Positions 1 through 10,617 of a stretch of DNA of 51,872 nucleotides are shown here, one piece after another. Each line of letters begins with the position of its first letter. The stretch's first letter is position 1. The translations under genes were made by a program, and so were the position numbers. The DNA is from Asparagopsis taxiformis (Eukaryota > Rhodophyta > Florideophyceae > Bonnemaisoniales > Bonnemaisoniaceae), in the NCBI GenBank assembly GCA_030407315.1, contig JALQPE010003062.1, positions 1 through 51,872 on the forward strand. Direction: 5' to 3'. The notes under the pieces are model-generated. The model ran no database searches. It was not told the DNA's origin and saw nothing but the letters and a program-made list of their open reading frames with translations.

Positions 1-1501
1 CCCCCGCGACGGTCAGGCTATTGCGCATGGAGGACATCATATCCCGATAGCGTGGGAGATGGGGGGACGGTGAGGGCAGAGAGGTTGCATCCGCCGGATC
101 CATCGATTTAATGGCGAGTCGCATCAATGCGCAGAAGAAGAAGATCGCGGAGCTGGAAAAAAAAGTGTTTAGCCAGGACATAGCAAACAAGGCGCCTCAC
201 CACGGAGATAGTTGCGTTGGAGGCTAAGGTGAAGACTCTGCAGGCGAAAATGCCAGCCTTACTGCAATTGCGAGAACAGGTAGAATCAGTGATCACGGTG
301 GCGGTAAGTTCGAAAATACAGAAAGCCATTCCTGTGAAATACCTTGGAGTTCTTAGGGCGGTTGAGGAAAACCTGACAAAGTGGTGCCAAGAACGAGACT
401 ATGGAGCTGGACCCTATAGCGGAACAAACGCAGAGACGTTGGACTGGACGTACCATCAGGTAGAGCCGGTAGAAGGGACACCTTGGAGCGAAAACGGTGT
501 AGGATTATTGCTACCCCTCCGGGCTATATCATCAAGAATCTGCAGTGGTATACACCTTCGTACAGGACGAGAGTGATCTGCTGAATGACTTGGTGCGACA
601 CGTACTGCGTCAAAGTCCGTGGTGTGATGTGTTTTTCCGATGAGGAGCAGCGTGTGTGCTGTCAAGAGGCTGTGCGGGGAGCAAGGAATTGAAAGTGAAG
701 GTGACGCAGAAACTGTCCGACGTGATGAGTGCACGGAAGCGTAATGCGAGGGACAGATTGTTCGTTCGCTGGGGTACACGAAATTATGTCTAGATGCACG
801 ATGCTGACGACGCGAGCTGAGATGGACGAGCGAGAGGAACAAAAAGCGCGAAGCGTCTGAGAAGCTTTGAACGGGAAAGTAACGGTGATTTTGATATGGG
901 GAGGTGGCGAACGGCACCGTTCTCAGAGCTGCGATACAGCAAAGGCTTGGTTCCTGACAGCTTCGAAATGGAAGTGAATGGTGATGCATGGTTTACCAAC
1001 CGAGTAGCTGTGAATGTGCTGGACATCTTCAGGGGTTATTCGATACGACCAGAACAAGTAATGGACATAGAGACGAGCATACTAACGCTGGCGCGCCTGG
1101 ATGCTTGGCTATGACTACTGTGGAGTGTTTGGATGAACCGAAGGGGAAAGGAGGTGCACGGCAGAAGGAGTTTACAAGGCGGTACAGTCAATATTGGGGG
1201 TAGCTTTTCAGCAATTAGTTGGTATGGTGTTGTACTGCATGTCTTGTCTCCAAGGCTCGCAAGCAAGGGAAGAACGGACGTTGTCGAGAGCGAACAGCGG
1301 ACTAGTGCACAGTCACGGCATGTGTTTGCAAGCCGTACTGTGACGAGAGAGGCTGTTGAAGTGTGGCCAAGCGGAGAGGGGTCTGGAATTGTTCATGTCG
1401 TTGATGATGTAACACGCTGCTCATCACTTGTTCTAGTGTCCGAGGATTGGATTCAATCGCATATTACGTCAAACCTCGGTGCTGTAATGGATTGTGTGTG
1501 A
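1..1501 (+). pseudogene. Unknown coiled-coil gene, 3' part (copy 1)
   Basis: I do not recognise the family. Bases 1-84 are the same coding sequence as 35101-35184, and 80-1500 match 48443-49860, so this is a second, uninterrupted copy of the gene split by Ty3-B further right. The readable part starts inside a basic/acidic low-complexity region. It passes through a charged heptad-like segment (SRINAQKKKIAELEKK, about 115-165), then a conserved block containing GVLRAVEENLTKWC (about 345-390). A second block contains WRTAPFSELRYSKGLVPDSF (about 902-961) and VNVLDIFRGYSIRPEQVMDI (about 1012-1071). No catalytic motif is visible. The frame is broken several times by 1-bp indels, usually at places where the other copy reads through. 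The gene faces the transposase at 2320-5328, so both may belong to one transposon. The 5' end lies outside the window. Confidence 0.5.
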
Positions 1502-1827
1502 TTGCGCAAGGACTAATTGGCGCAGAACTTTTCGTCGTTGACCCATATGCTGGACACCTGAGTGCAAACCGAATGTCGAAATCAATGCCCCACAGTATGG
1601 GGGCATGGAGCGGCGCCATGCAGCCACTGCTGATAACGGTTTTGGCGTAATGGAGGATGGTTGAAATTAGTGCAGTAAATGTGACGTTGACTAGAAGGTT
1701 TTTGTTGCGAATAATTGAGTCGCAGCAACAGAAGCACTCAATCTCGAGAATATCTGTGAAAATCTCGATGAAGGAGTCCTCTAGGAGCCTTGAAATATGG
1801 CTCATCGTGTTCCTCGTTGAAAAACGG

Positions 1828-2313
1828 TTGAAGCACTCACTGTAATAGGCCCTGAGGGGCTCAGTTACGTGAGAAAACTTTAACCCTCGATTTCCTCCTA
1901 GAAGGAGTGCTCTAGGCGCTCCGAAACCTATCTCATCATGTTCAGCGTGCCCGAATTAGTCGGGTAGCAACTTCTCCGAAGCTTCTACGACCTTTCTTCA
2001 ACGGAGATAACAGCATCTGAAGTTTCAATTTGTTTGTCATACTTTCAATTAGTAATTAGAAAAGCCAGGATGGGTTGCCATCATGGCACAGGGAATGTTA
2101 TGATTATGTACACGTGTGGACGATATGATAGAGAAGCCCACGTGTACCAGGTTGGCAGCGGGTGCTTACCAGGACAGACTGTCAGTGACAGACTGTCTGG
2201 AGCAGCTATTAACAGGCTGTCCTTAGCACCGCCGGCGCACCTCGGCGAGAATACAAATAATGTAGTGAGCTCGCAGATTCAATAAACGCTCGGCCAGCGA
2301 CCATTTCGTTTCA
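1828..2313 (+). mobile_element. Old solo LTR of the copia family
   Basis: This 486-bp segment is the reverse complement of the LTR type at 24139-24626 and a diverged relative of the LTRs of the copia element at 8554-14889. Shared landmarks are the TGACAAACAAATT-type stretch, the GACAG/CTGTC palindromic cluster and the GCGAGCTC motif. It runs from a decayed TG (TTGAAGCAC) to TTTCA. It is flanked by aacgg (1823-1827) and aaagg (2314-2318), a plausible 5-bp target duplication with one change. The same insertion sits at the same place in copy 2 (50188-50674), so it predates the duplication. No internal coding sequence is attached. Confidence 0.7.
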
Positions 2314-2319
2314 AAAGGT

Positions 2320-5300
2320 TTATCATGTAGTACATTATCAATAGAGTGCTGCGATTTAGATTTATTCTTCTCATTATCATCTGTGAATTGGTAATCAGTG
2401 TTGGTGTAGAAGCGGTTGAGATAGAAACGGTGGTCCGACCAGTGCATTTGTTTTTCGTAAATGGCTTGACTGGAAAGTTACTTCGTACGATGTGCACGGT
2501 GCCAGATATAGTAGATGCAGGAATGAGGGGCAAACCAAGACCACCTGCACTGTGGGATGCAGTGTCATTGCTGTCAACGGATCCGTTGTCCGGGTCCCTG
2601 TGGACCACTTTAAACAATGCACCCAAGTGATTTTTCCACAGCGGTTTTTTGGGGCAAAGCAGGTCATATACTGAACGAAAGCGAGTTCTACAGGTTGAAA
2701 CAGGTTTGGAGACTGCAGGCGTACCAGTGCCAGGACGCGCCCTACCCATATGGGGTTCTGTAGTCATCGTCAGTTCCGGAGATGACGACAAAGGAGTACT
2801 GCGATCTCTTTTGCGGGGCCGAACGATGAAGTTTGCAAAGACGCGCTGCTGCTTGTGTCTCGACACGTTTGTGGGGCGAAGCATGCCACTGTGCGGGTCA
2901 AAGTCGTGGCATCTGGGGACGTACCCTCCCATGACGTAGGCGGACTTTACCACGGTGACGGAAATGTCCATGTCATGTATTGGAGGGCCTTCTGCCGTGG
3001 CGCGCAGTCTAGCGAGGGTGAGGAACGCTTGTGCAGCTGTGTCACCGAGTTGCTGGAATAGCGTTATGGTGCCAGACGGGACGAGGAGTTGTGCAGCGGC
3101 AAAAGAGTGGCAGGATCGGGCTGTCCGTCGATATCTGCAACGAGGAGGGTTGCATCGGGCAGCAGGGGAGGCAAAGTCGTGCAGTGCAACGGTGAATCCG
3201 TCGCGAACGAGTACTGCACCGTCTGTGGGCGATATCATGCGTGGGTTTCCCAATGTGTTCGATGGGGTATGACCAGTTGGAGTGGCCAAGGAGAATTCCA
3301 TGTGGCGAAAGTCCTCTTCCATGGCTGTGGAGCGCCTTCGAGAGGTTTTCCTATAACTCTGTTTGAACAGAAGATGCGAGTGTTCGTAGGGGCCTGCATC
3401 AAGGTGTTCCAGGGCGCCATATCTCTGCAAGTCACCGGGAAGATGGTCAAGAAGATGGAACTTGAAAGTTTTGAGACCTGTGGTGTGGATGGCCGAGGGT
3501 GGAGAGCATTGATTTTGTTGAAATAGGAAATGGAGTTCTGGAGGCTTTCTAGTTCGGCGGCAGTCCAGTGCTTGATGCGACCGCGTTTCATGACCCATGC
3601 GACGAGGTCAGAGTATTGCGTGCAGATGGAAGTGAGGGGGCTGTATCTACTTCGTCACAGCATGTGTCAATGAATGCTGCGATGAAAGGGAACACCATGT
3701 CGACATGGTGATAGTCTTTTGGCTGCGAGCATGCCGCGTATGCCGTCCTCCGTGAAGAGGCCGTTCAAATTGGTGCCCTTCTCCCCTTGGAGAAGTCGAC
3801 ATGAAGACCGGTGATGTAGTAGTCGCGTTCGATAGCGGACAGAATGCTGTTTGAGCCGGCGAGGATGGATTTTTTCCCTTCTTGAAGGTGCGAGGTGTCC
3901 CGGAATGGGAGGCAGTGGTGGTGAGGTCTGGGGCTGAGGCGGTGGACATGCACTGTTTGATGAGCTTTGAGATGCCGAGGTGGAGATTGTGCAGAGGCTC
4001 GAAGGAGAAATGTTGTAGGGGTCTAGGGCTGTTGGGTGGGTAAAAGAGCGGTCGATTCGAGGACAGAGTGTTGTTCGAGGAGGGAGAGAGCTTCGAGCGG
4101 AGCAGTTGTATGCTCCTGAGCGCTCTCTTGGCGTGCAGGCGTGTATCATCGAGGGAGCGGGGCTGGTGTGGCGCGCTGGATTCAAGTTGAGTGGCGGGTG
4201 TAGCAGCGGTGGCAGGGATGTGTGGTGGTAGTGCTGTTGCGAGTGCATGACAGCTCTTTGGCCTCTGGAAAGTCGCAGCAATATTGGCTAGGATGGGAAA
4301 GCATTGGCGGGCAGTTGCAGTGGAGTCTGTGCAGGGGAACCCGGAAGAGAACGCGGTGGATAGGGACGAAAACACTTTTTCGAGTGCTTTATGAAGAATA
4401 TCAATTTTGCGAGCGCGACTAGCAGAACTAGAGGTTGTCGGCATTTCATCACCGAACAAGGCGTTTGGACGAAGGGTAACAATGTACGGAAGATACCCGA
4501 CGATGGTGAGGCCGGTACGTGCAGTGGCGACGGAGGGGGCGGAGAAGTTGAGCAGTGTGACTGTATGGGGTATGCGACGATTGCGGAGCTCTTTGAGGCT
4601 TGTGCTGCTCTTGTCGGAGTACACTTGGAGGAGGCCGGCAAGGAGGAAGGTGTGGGATCAGTTTCCTCTGCCCATACGACCTGTGGATCTCCCGAGAGCT
4701 GCACGCGCTGTCTAGTACCTGGTGCAGCGTTTTTCGCGAATTCTGTGTGTAGGGGATGAGAAAATATTGCGTGCGTCTGGGGCGGTCTGTGGGGAGGGGG
4801 TGGAAGAGAGTATTTTGGTCGTTAGCCAGTGCTAACTGCCTGCGGAGCATGTCCGACTGGGTCCGCGGGAGGTACAGCTGTGCCGAGTACTTACCAGTTT
4901 TGTCTGGAATGATGTGGCTCTTGTAACCTTCGGGCGGAAATGTGTTTCGACCATGGAAGCGGTAACGTGGCGACATTCTTCTACGGTGCGAACGGCGCTG
5001 TTGAACTTTTCTGGAGGAGAATGCGGGGTCTTGTAGGATGGTGATGACTTCGCTCACGCGGGCCAGCGCCGGCCTTGTACTCGAGGGTTGTGAGACTGGC
5101 GGCGAGGGATTGCACGAGGAGGTCTGCGCGGGAGGGGTTGAGGTTGGTGGAGTGAAGCGTCACAGGGTGAGTCGCTGGAGGAAGCACGACCAGATTCTGG
5201 GTCTGGGGAGCTGGGTTGCGGGGGATCATGGTCGCCGTTTCGAGCAGGCTCATGGGTGACGGCAGGGACACGAGCGTTGTTGAAATGTGGGGGAGAGGGT

Positions 5301-5328
5301 TTGAAACGGTAGCGACACGTTCGCTCAT
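2320..5328 (-). pseudogene. Plavaka/KDZ-like DNA transposase (degenerate)
   Basis: Minus-strand pieces, read in order, match the layout I know for Plavaka/KDZ-type transposases of the CACTA group. A likely ATG is at 5328. A YSDKS...TVTLLN...GYLP block (about 4620-4490) corresponds to the usual 'LYSDKT...LTLGN...GYLP' region. It is followed by FPILANI and, one frame over, a CDFPEA...HPCHRC cysteine cluster (about 4290-4190), then LHNLHLGISK (about 4000-3960). The C-terminal block KFHLLDHL...RYGALEHLDAGPYEHSH lies near 3470-3380. About 1,000 residues in total fits the family. The frame is broken many times, with most breaks near homopolymers, so part may be sequencing error. The 3' end abuts the solo LTR. 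Terminal inverted repeats were not found. The exact superfamily is inference. Confidence 0.6.
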
Positions 5329-5987
5329 GCAGCGCGAGCGCATAAGCATCTACGCAGTAGTAGAAAGCACCCCTTCATACTTGCATTCCATGTCGAGTTT
5401 TGACGCAAAAGGGAGGATTGCGAGCTGAACAGGGGAGACTGTGCCGTCCAGATGCGACCAATTTTATTTTTGTGGTGCTTTCGAGACTTGGAATGTAACG
5501 TGTTCGTAGTTTTTTGGGTAGTAGTTTTGTGCTCCATCCAGCTGACATCCCAACGGGGAATTTAACCGAGAGTTCAATCATTTCCAACTGTTACATCACA
5601 TTGCGTGCTGGCAACGTGTGCATGGAAGGACGAACGACTGCCCTGGGAGATGAATTTTCAATTAATTCATTTGTAATAATAAACTTTTTATTTCCAAACT
5701 TCGTGGAATCTGAATGTGCTTTTACAGCGGATATGCCACAGATCATGTAAGGAAAGCAAATGGATTCTCATATATATGATTATATGTTTATATTCGTTGT
5801 TCTCGATCCGGATCTCTTTGTTCGGGGAATCAGAGACCCTGGCTTGGGCCATACTCAATCTCACTGCCGGCGATGATTCGAGTATGCACAGCAAGACTTA
5901 AGCGGCGACGCAGAAAGCTGTCCGTCGACGCCGCAGGCTCCACTCCGCCCTCATCACCGACTGATCTTCTTTGACCGACTTTGCTTT

Positions 5988-6026
5988 GTACGTGCGCGAA
6001 ATCTTGATCAAGATTCGCGCACGTAC
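5988..6026. repeat. 39-nt near-perfect palindrome
   Basis: Left arm GTACGTGCGCGAAATCTTGA and right arm TCAAGATTCGCGCACGTAC are reverse complements except for one extra A in the left arm. The centre is TTGATCAA. No spacer separates the arms. It could be two abutting terminal inverted repeats left by a transposon, or a protein-binding site. It lies about 660 bp upstream of the likely start of the minus-strand transposase. Confidence 0.85.
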
Positions 6027-6073
6027 CTTCGTTCCATCCTCTACCCTCGAGGGTATGCGTTGAGGAAGCGTGG

Positions 6074-6480
6074 GTTTTGAGTCTGACTATTTCCGTTGAT
6101 GCAATATTTTCATGGGAAGCCTGTTGACTGATGGTGTGTATTGAGCGGAGGATGGAAGAGAGGTACGTGAAGTTTTGAAAGTATGCTGTGAGGGAAGGTT
6201 GATTTTGAGTCTGACTGTTGTGGTTGATTCCGAGTTGTGTAGATGATGCAGGAATGTTGATGACGGAAGGTAAGTTTCATTGAGTGCCAAGATGTGCTTT
6301 GGCGAAGATATGGACTGCTGACTTTGATTATTCATTGCAAGGTTTTTGGATCATGGTTTGTATTTGTGTAGGATGGATGTTCAGTCATCCTCTCGGAGAG
6401 GTAAGTAAGGGAGTTTCTAGGATATCTGTCGTGGTAAGCGTTGCTTTTGAGTCTGACTGTTGTGGTTGATGATCTGATGT
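6074..6480 (+). repeat. Dispersed motif TTTTGAGTCTGACT, three copies
   Basis: The motif TTTTGAGTCTGACT occurs near 6074, 6203 and 6445. The last two copies share a longer core continuing TGTTGTGGTTGAT, and each is followed within about 50 bp by TGATGCAGGA. Nearby are several GGTAAGT or GGTACGT strings (about 6160, 6268, 6400). The spacing resembles repeated short introns (GTAAGT ... GATGCAG) around tiny exons, but no continuous protein can be read. Confidence 0.5.
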
Positions 6481-6872
6481 TGTGTATGTGATGCAGGAGT
6501 GGTGAAGCAGGAACGGCAGGACTGAAGGAGAGTGAAGAAGGGATGTAGGAAGATGGGGAATGAAGCTGTGAGGTGTTTCTGGTATGTGTATATTTTTGGG
6601 CATACGATAGAAGTGAGAGTGCGTTTCAAGTGGTGTAAGATTTTGCTGCCATGTTCGTGTTTGATGTCTTGATGATTTAATGGGCTGGGGTGGTGTCGAG
6701 GAAAGCGGGGATGGTATTGGGAAGGAGCGTATTTTTTTGTAATCTAGGTCGTGAGGGTTCTTGCAGTATGTGCGGATGTGGTGCATGGCGTTCGGATGGT
6801 AGGGAGAACGCGATAGTGAGGGAGTGGGTGATCGACGATATGCTGACAGGTATTTGTATTCTGGCTGGATAC

Positions 6873-6961
6873 GTATTTCCTATTCTAACCGGGTATTTTA
6901 TTTCCTATTCTAACCGGGTATTTATTTCCTATTCTGACCAGATATGTATTCCCTATTCTAG
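6873..6961 (+). repeat. Minisatellite, four units of about 20-26 bp
   Basis: Four tandem units share the core TATTTCCTATTCTAACCGGG, with small length and base changes between units. The last unit is the most diverged. It lies in AT-rich, gene-free DNA. Confidence 0.75.
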
Positions 6962-7085
6962 AGAGACGTATTGTATACGAGCAGTTTCCTAAATGAGAGA
7001 ATAAAATACGGTCCGATATGGGCCCTGAAATTTACCATCCGCTGTAATTTCTTCCCTCCCGGTTTTCGCTGATATATTGTATACT

Positions 7086-7172
7086 GGATGTCGGGTCCTA
7101 GTATTCCGCCATATGTACTAGAGAAAGTGGATGTCCGGGCCCTAGTATTCCGCCATATGTACTAGAGAAAGT
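7086..7172 (+). repeat. Tandem duplication of a 43-44-bp unit
   Basis: Two adjacent units share CCTAGTATTCCGCCATATGT and the following ACTAGAGAAAGT. They differ by TCGGGT versus CCGGGC near the start. The start of a third unit (GGACGTCC) runs into the hairpin at 7174. Confidence 0.8.
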
Positions 7173-7173
7173 G

Positions 7174-7219
7174 GACGTCCGCATCCAAAAATTTTTATTT
7201 TTTTTTGGACGCGGACGTT
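7174..7219. repeat. Hairpin-forming inverted repeat, 18-bp arms
   Basis: Left arm GACGTCCGCATCCAAAAA and right arm TTTTTGGACGCGGACGTT pair over about 16 of 18 positions around a T/A-rich loop. A further related GGACGTCCGCGTCC lies near 7270-7283. This looks like a small palindromic or MITE-like sequence. No flanking target duplication was established. Confidence 0.7.
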
Positions 7220-7298
7220 CATTTGTTCTAGTAAATCTCGGGGCCGACTAGGACCCTTACTAGAAGACTGGACGTCCGCGTCCACTTCCGAAACACCG

Positions 7299-8475
7299 AC
7301 GAAAAAACGATACCTGCAAGACGACGTGCTGCAGGAGGCCTACGAAAAGGTCACGATGATCACGCAAAGTCCTAACGAGGACGAGAATCAGTACGCTGAT
7401 AGACTCGACACCGCCACGCGGGGCGTGTAACTACGTGTTTTACGGACCGACTCCTCGTTCACCACTACGTACGTGGTTTACTGCCCTCGACGCGGGCAGC
7501 CGTGACGGAACGACTCCGGTCACTCCCCGAACGAGAGAGGAACGACCTCACCGCTGTGAGACGATTGGCGACGGCCGAAGGAACGACCTTCCGTGCACGT
7601 ACGGCAGCTGTCGCGTCAGCCGCGAAACCGAAAGTGCGGTTTCCGGTGAAGCCTACGTTGGCTATTTCCGACCACGAGTCGAGGAAGTTCGCGGACTACG
7701 ATGAGTCCGCGTACTTACGTAATGAACGGGCTAGCGAGCCCAGTTACCACGATGGTAACCCGAACAGCCCCACGAGGGATGATGACGACGTGTCGCTCGC
7801 TGCGGCTCACGTTGCCGAGAACTTGGAGGCGATCCTCTTCACGAACGGGCCGCCGCCCAACGATACGAAAAACGGCAAACGAAAAGCCGGACGAGCTCGA
7901 AGCTCGATTGAACCGTCCATGCGAGGACGTGCCGAAGCTCACGAGCGAGCAGACGCAATTGGCGCACTCCGTAATCCCGAATGATTACTGGACGCTGTCG
8001 TTGTGGTCATGCCGCGAAGATGGCCACTCGACGTTTACGTGTCCGCGTCTGACGCCAGATCAACGGATCTTTTTCGCGTACAAGTACTACCTCTTCACGT
8101 GAAGAGCAACCCACGTCAGGCTGAGTACTGTCCGCCAACGAATGGCCAAACGTAACCAGGAACGACCTGATGAGCGAGGGAACGTGACCCCGCGGGGTAC
8201 GGCACGCCGGCCTACGATACTCCGAAACCCCAATCGTGACGGGGGAAGGCCTTTCGACAGGCGCCGCGCGACTTTCGTAATGACCGACGTGACCCCCGAC
8301 CGTTGGCGACGAACGAAATGGCCAGCGTAATGGCCGCAGCGGAGTCTACGTGACGACTTCCGCTGACGAAACACCACTCGAGGTGGAACGAGTCACGATG
8401 ACGAACGAGCTTCGTGGGCTCACGACGACGACGTGTCGAACGGCCCCGCGCCGGAAAACGACCCATGCGATGTAG
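7299..8475 (+). pseudogene. gag: Ty3-A gag, C-terminal remnant
   Basis: Gag is the structural protein that forms the retrotransposon particle and packages its RNA. This is the last third of gag, homologous to 37203-38366 of Ty3-B. It contains the end of the capsid region and a nucleocapsid zinc knuckle, SCREDGHSTFTC, whose first cysteine (TGT in Ty3-B) reads as TTG here. The frame is broken by extra bases near 7420-7440, 7870 and 8130-8210 compared with Ty3-B. The 5' portion is absent because the element is truncated at about 7295. Confidence 0.8.
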
Positions 8476-8548
8476 GTCACGAAGCCACCCAATCGCCTGA
8501 ACCCTTACGTGAAAGGGGACGACCGACGTCGATGATTGGTCCTCCGTA

Positions 8549-8553
8549 GGCTC
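8549..8553. repeat. Copia target-site duplication, left
   Basis: GGCTC is repeated at 14890-14894. The uninterrupted site GGCTC is present once in Ty3-B at 38441-38445, which proves this is the insertion point. Confidence 0.95.
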
Positions 8554-8983
8554 TGTGAGAATCAAAATGTCGCTTACCAGTGTTTACTAAAAATTGCGAG
8601 CTCACCAGATTATTTCTACTACTGGCGAGATGCGCCAACGGTGAGTCGGACAGCCTGTTCTTGGTTGTCCAGACAGTCTGTCGTTGCCATCGCACGTGTA
8701 CATATATCATAACATTTTTTTCCCAGTGCCAGGACCTCAACTCGTCCTAGCATTTCTAATTACTAATTTGAATTATGACAAACAAATTAAAACTTCTGAG
8801 GCTAGTTACTCCGTAATGGAGTGTCGTAAGAGCCCCGGAGAAGTTGCTACCCGACTAATTCGGTGACGCTGAATACAATGAGATAGGTTTCGGAGCGCTC
8901 AGAGCACTCCTTCATAGAGAAATCGAGAGTCAAAGTTTTCTCACGGAATTAGGCCTTCGAGGCCTATTCGCAGTGATTCAACA
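8554..8983 (-). mobile_element. Copia 3' LTR
   Basis: This is the 3' long terminal repeat of the minus-strand element. It starts TGTGAGAATC and ends GATTCAACA on the plus strand. It is followed directly by the polypurine tract. It contains the GACAG...CTGTC cluster and the CACGTGTACATATATCATAA region shared by all members of this LTR family in the window. Confidence 0.95.
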
Positions 8984-8995
8984 CTCCCCCTCTTT
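8984..8995 (-). promoter_or_regulatory. Copia polypurine tract
   Basis: On the minus strand AAAGAGGGGGAG immediately precedes the 3' LTR (TGTTGAATC). This is the expected plus-strand DNA primer site of an LTR retrotransposon. Confidence 0.85.
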
Positions 8996-8998
8996 GGC

Positions 8999-9856
8999 TT
9001 ACTCGATTGATGACAGTGCTGACACACCCATAAGTTCTCGGAGCTTCATGAACTGAACGCGTTGCAGAGGCCTAGTCAGCAGGTCGGCTATCATTTCAGA
9101 TGTTGGGCAGTAGTCAATTGCAAACATCTCCTTCAGTAGACAATCTCGGACGAAATGATATTGGATGTCGATATGTTTGGTTCGAGTTCTCGATGCGTCA
9201 TTCTTGGCCATCTTGATTGAGCCTTGGTTATCGACATTGATGAGAATCGGATCTGCGGAGCTGTTCCCGCTGCCGAAACCAACTATATTGCTGAGCCAAA
9301 TAGCCTCCTTTACGGCAGCACTCAGGGCCATGTATTCAGCCTCGGAGGAAGACTGAGCTACACAGCTTTGCTTGCGAGACTTCCAGCTCACAGCTGCGCC
9401 AGCCATCATGAAGACGTAGCCGCTGGTAGATTTCCGATTTATTGTGCAGCCTCCCCAATCTGAGTCGCTAAATCCTACCGGTGATAGATCCTCTGAGGCC
9501 TTGTAAAGTACCCCAAAACCTTTAGTACCTGAAACTATCGTAGAACGCGCTTCACAGCTACCCAGAGAGATTTGGTTGGAGTCTCGACGAACTGAGCAAG
9601 TCTTCCGACTTGCAAACTTGATGTCAGGACGAGTTCCCACAGCTAGATACATTAGGCTTCCAATGGCTTTGCGGTAGAGTGTGGAGTCAATTGCCTCTGT
9701 TTCGGTATCCCCAATCGAGATCTGAGCTTGCATTGGAGTTGTAACAGGGCTGGAGTTTTCATTCCGAATCGTTCCAATACCTTTTCGGCGTATCGGGTTT
9801 GATTCAAGTGCAACAGCCCTCTGGAAGGGTCTCGTACAATTTCTAGTCCAAGGCAC
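8999..9856 (-). pseudogene. pol: Copia pol: RT end and RNase H
   Basis: This is the C-terminal segment of copia pol. It contains the typical LYRKAIGSLMYLAVGTRPDI connector after RT. RNase H follows with its acidic residues in GFSDSDWGGC (Asp), SEAEYMAL (Glu) and VDNQGSIKMA (Asp), then RTKHIDIQYHFVRD and the usual copia C-terminal DLLTRPL motif. RNase H degrades the RNA strand during reverse transcription. The frame is shifted from the RT segment at about 9770-9850, so as read it is a separate fragment. The stop at 8999 lies 3 bp from the polypurine tract, so pol fills the element to its end. Confidence 0.9.
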
Positions 9857-10617
9857 ACTCGAGCTCTGCCACAGTCTTTCATCTCGAAGCGTTTGCAGAA
9901 CTCTTCCTTTAGTTCGTCCAATAAGTCTCTGCTGCTAGAGGCCAGCAACAAATCATCCACGTAAAGTGCAATGATCATCATAGAATCCTTACTGTTCCTA
10001 ACATAGAAGCATGGATCGTACGGGGAGCTCTGGAATGTGAGTTCAGATATGAGAAACTCGTCAATTTTAGCGTGCCACTGCCTTGGAGCCTGTTTGAGAC
10101 CGTAAAGTGCTTTCTGAAGTTTACAGACATGGTTGGGATACGCTGGACTCACAAAATCCTCAGGCTGCTCCATGTATATTTCTTGTTCGAGGTCACCATA
10201 GAGAAAGGCTGTCTTCACATCCATCTGATCGCAGAAAAGATCGTGATGAACAGTCAGAGCGAAGAACATGCGTAGAGTGCAGAACTTGACAACAGGTGCG
10301 TATGTTTCGGCATAGTCAATGCCATATTTCTGCTCGAATCCTCGCGTTACGAGCCGAGCTTTATGCTTTATTGAGTGCTCTCCGTTGTCGTTGATGACAT
10401 CTTTGCGTTTGAAGACCCATTTTGAAGAAAGAAGGTTGACAGCTTCACTGCGGGGGACCAGAATCCAAGTGCGATTTGCATGGAGAGAATCCATTTCGGA
10501 TTGGATTGCTTCGATCCATAGACCTTTCTCCTCCCCCTTGGTCACCTCAGTGAAGGTGAGGAGGTGTTCTGGAGTGGAATCAGCTGCAGCAGAAACGATG
10601 GCAGTGGTTTTCACCAT
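9652..10617 (-). pseudogene. pol: Copia pol: reverse transcriptase
   Basis: This is the copia-type reverse transcriptase, which copies element RNA into DNA in the virus-like particle. Visible motifs in order: WIEAIQSEMDSL and WILVPR near the start, KARLVTRGF, YAETYAPVVK, MDVKTAFLYGDLEQEIYMEQ, LYGLKQAPRQWH, and the catalytic YVDDLLLASS near 9965-9990. It overlaps the integrase frame at 10580-10617 and loses frame before RNase H. In an intact copia element all these form one polyprotein, so these are breaks or sequencing errors. Confidence 0.9.

Larger units (their letters stand above)
5329..7294. other. Gene-free, repeat-rich stretch
   Basis: I see no supportable gene here. The stretch is more AT-rich than its neighbours. 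It holds a near-perfect palindrome (5988-6026), three dispersed copies of a motif beginning TTTTGAGTCTGACT with splice-site-like edges (6074-6480), a short minisatellite (6873-6961), a 43-44-bp tandem duplication (7086-7172) and a hairpin (7174-7219). The right edge, near 7295, is the point where identity to Ty3-B gag begins abruptly, so a deletion or recombination junction (or assembly join) lies here. A proline/serine-rich minus-strand frame at 6385-6786 is not convincing as a gene. Confidence 0.6.

Noticed and set aside
456..989. Minus-strand frame of 177 aa opposite the coiled-coil gene
   Set aside because: The plus strand shows the conserved charged protein in both copies; the minus frame is broken differently in copy 2.
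6385..6786. Proline/serine-rich minus-strand frame of 133 aa
   Set aside because: Low-complexity translation of GT/AG-rich DNA, without homologous features or a second copy for comparison.
6865..7172. CRISPR-like array
   Set aside because: The repeats are contiguous tandem units without unique spacers, in eukaryotic transposon-rich DNA.
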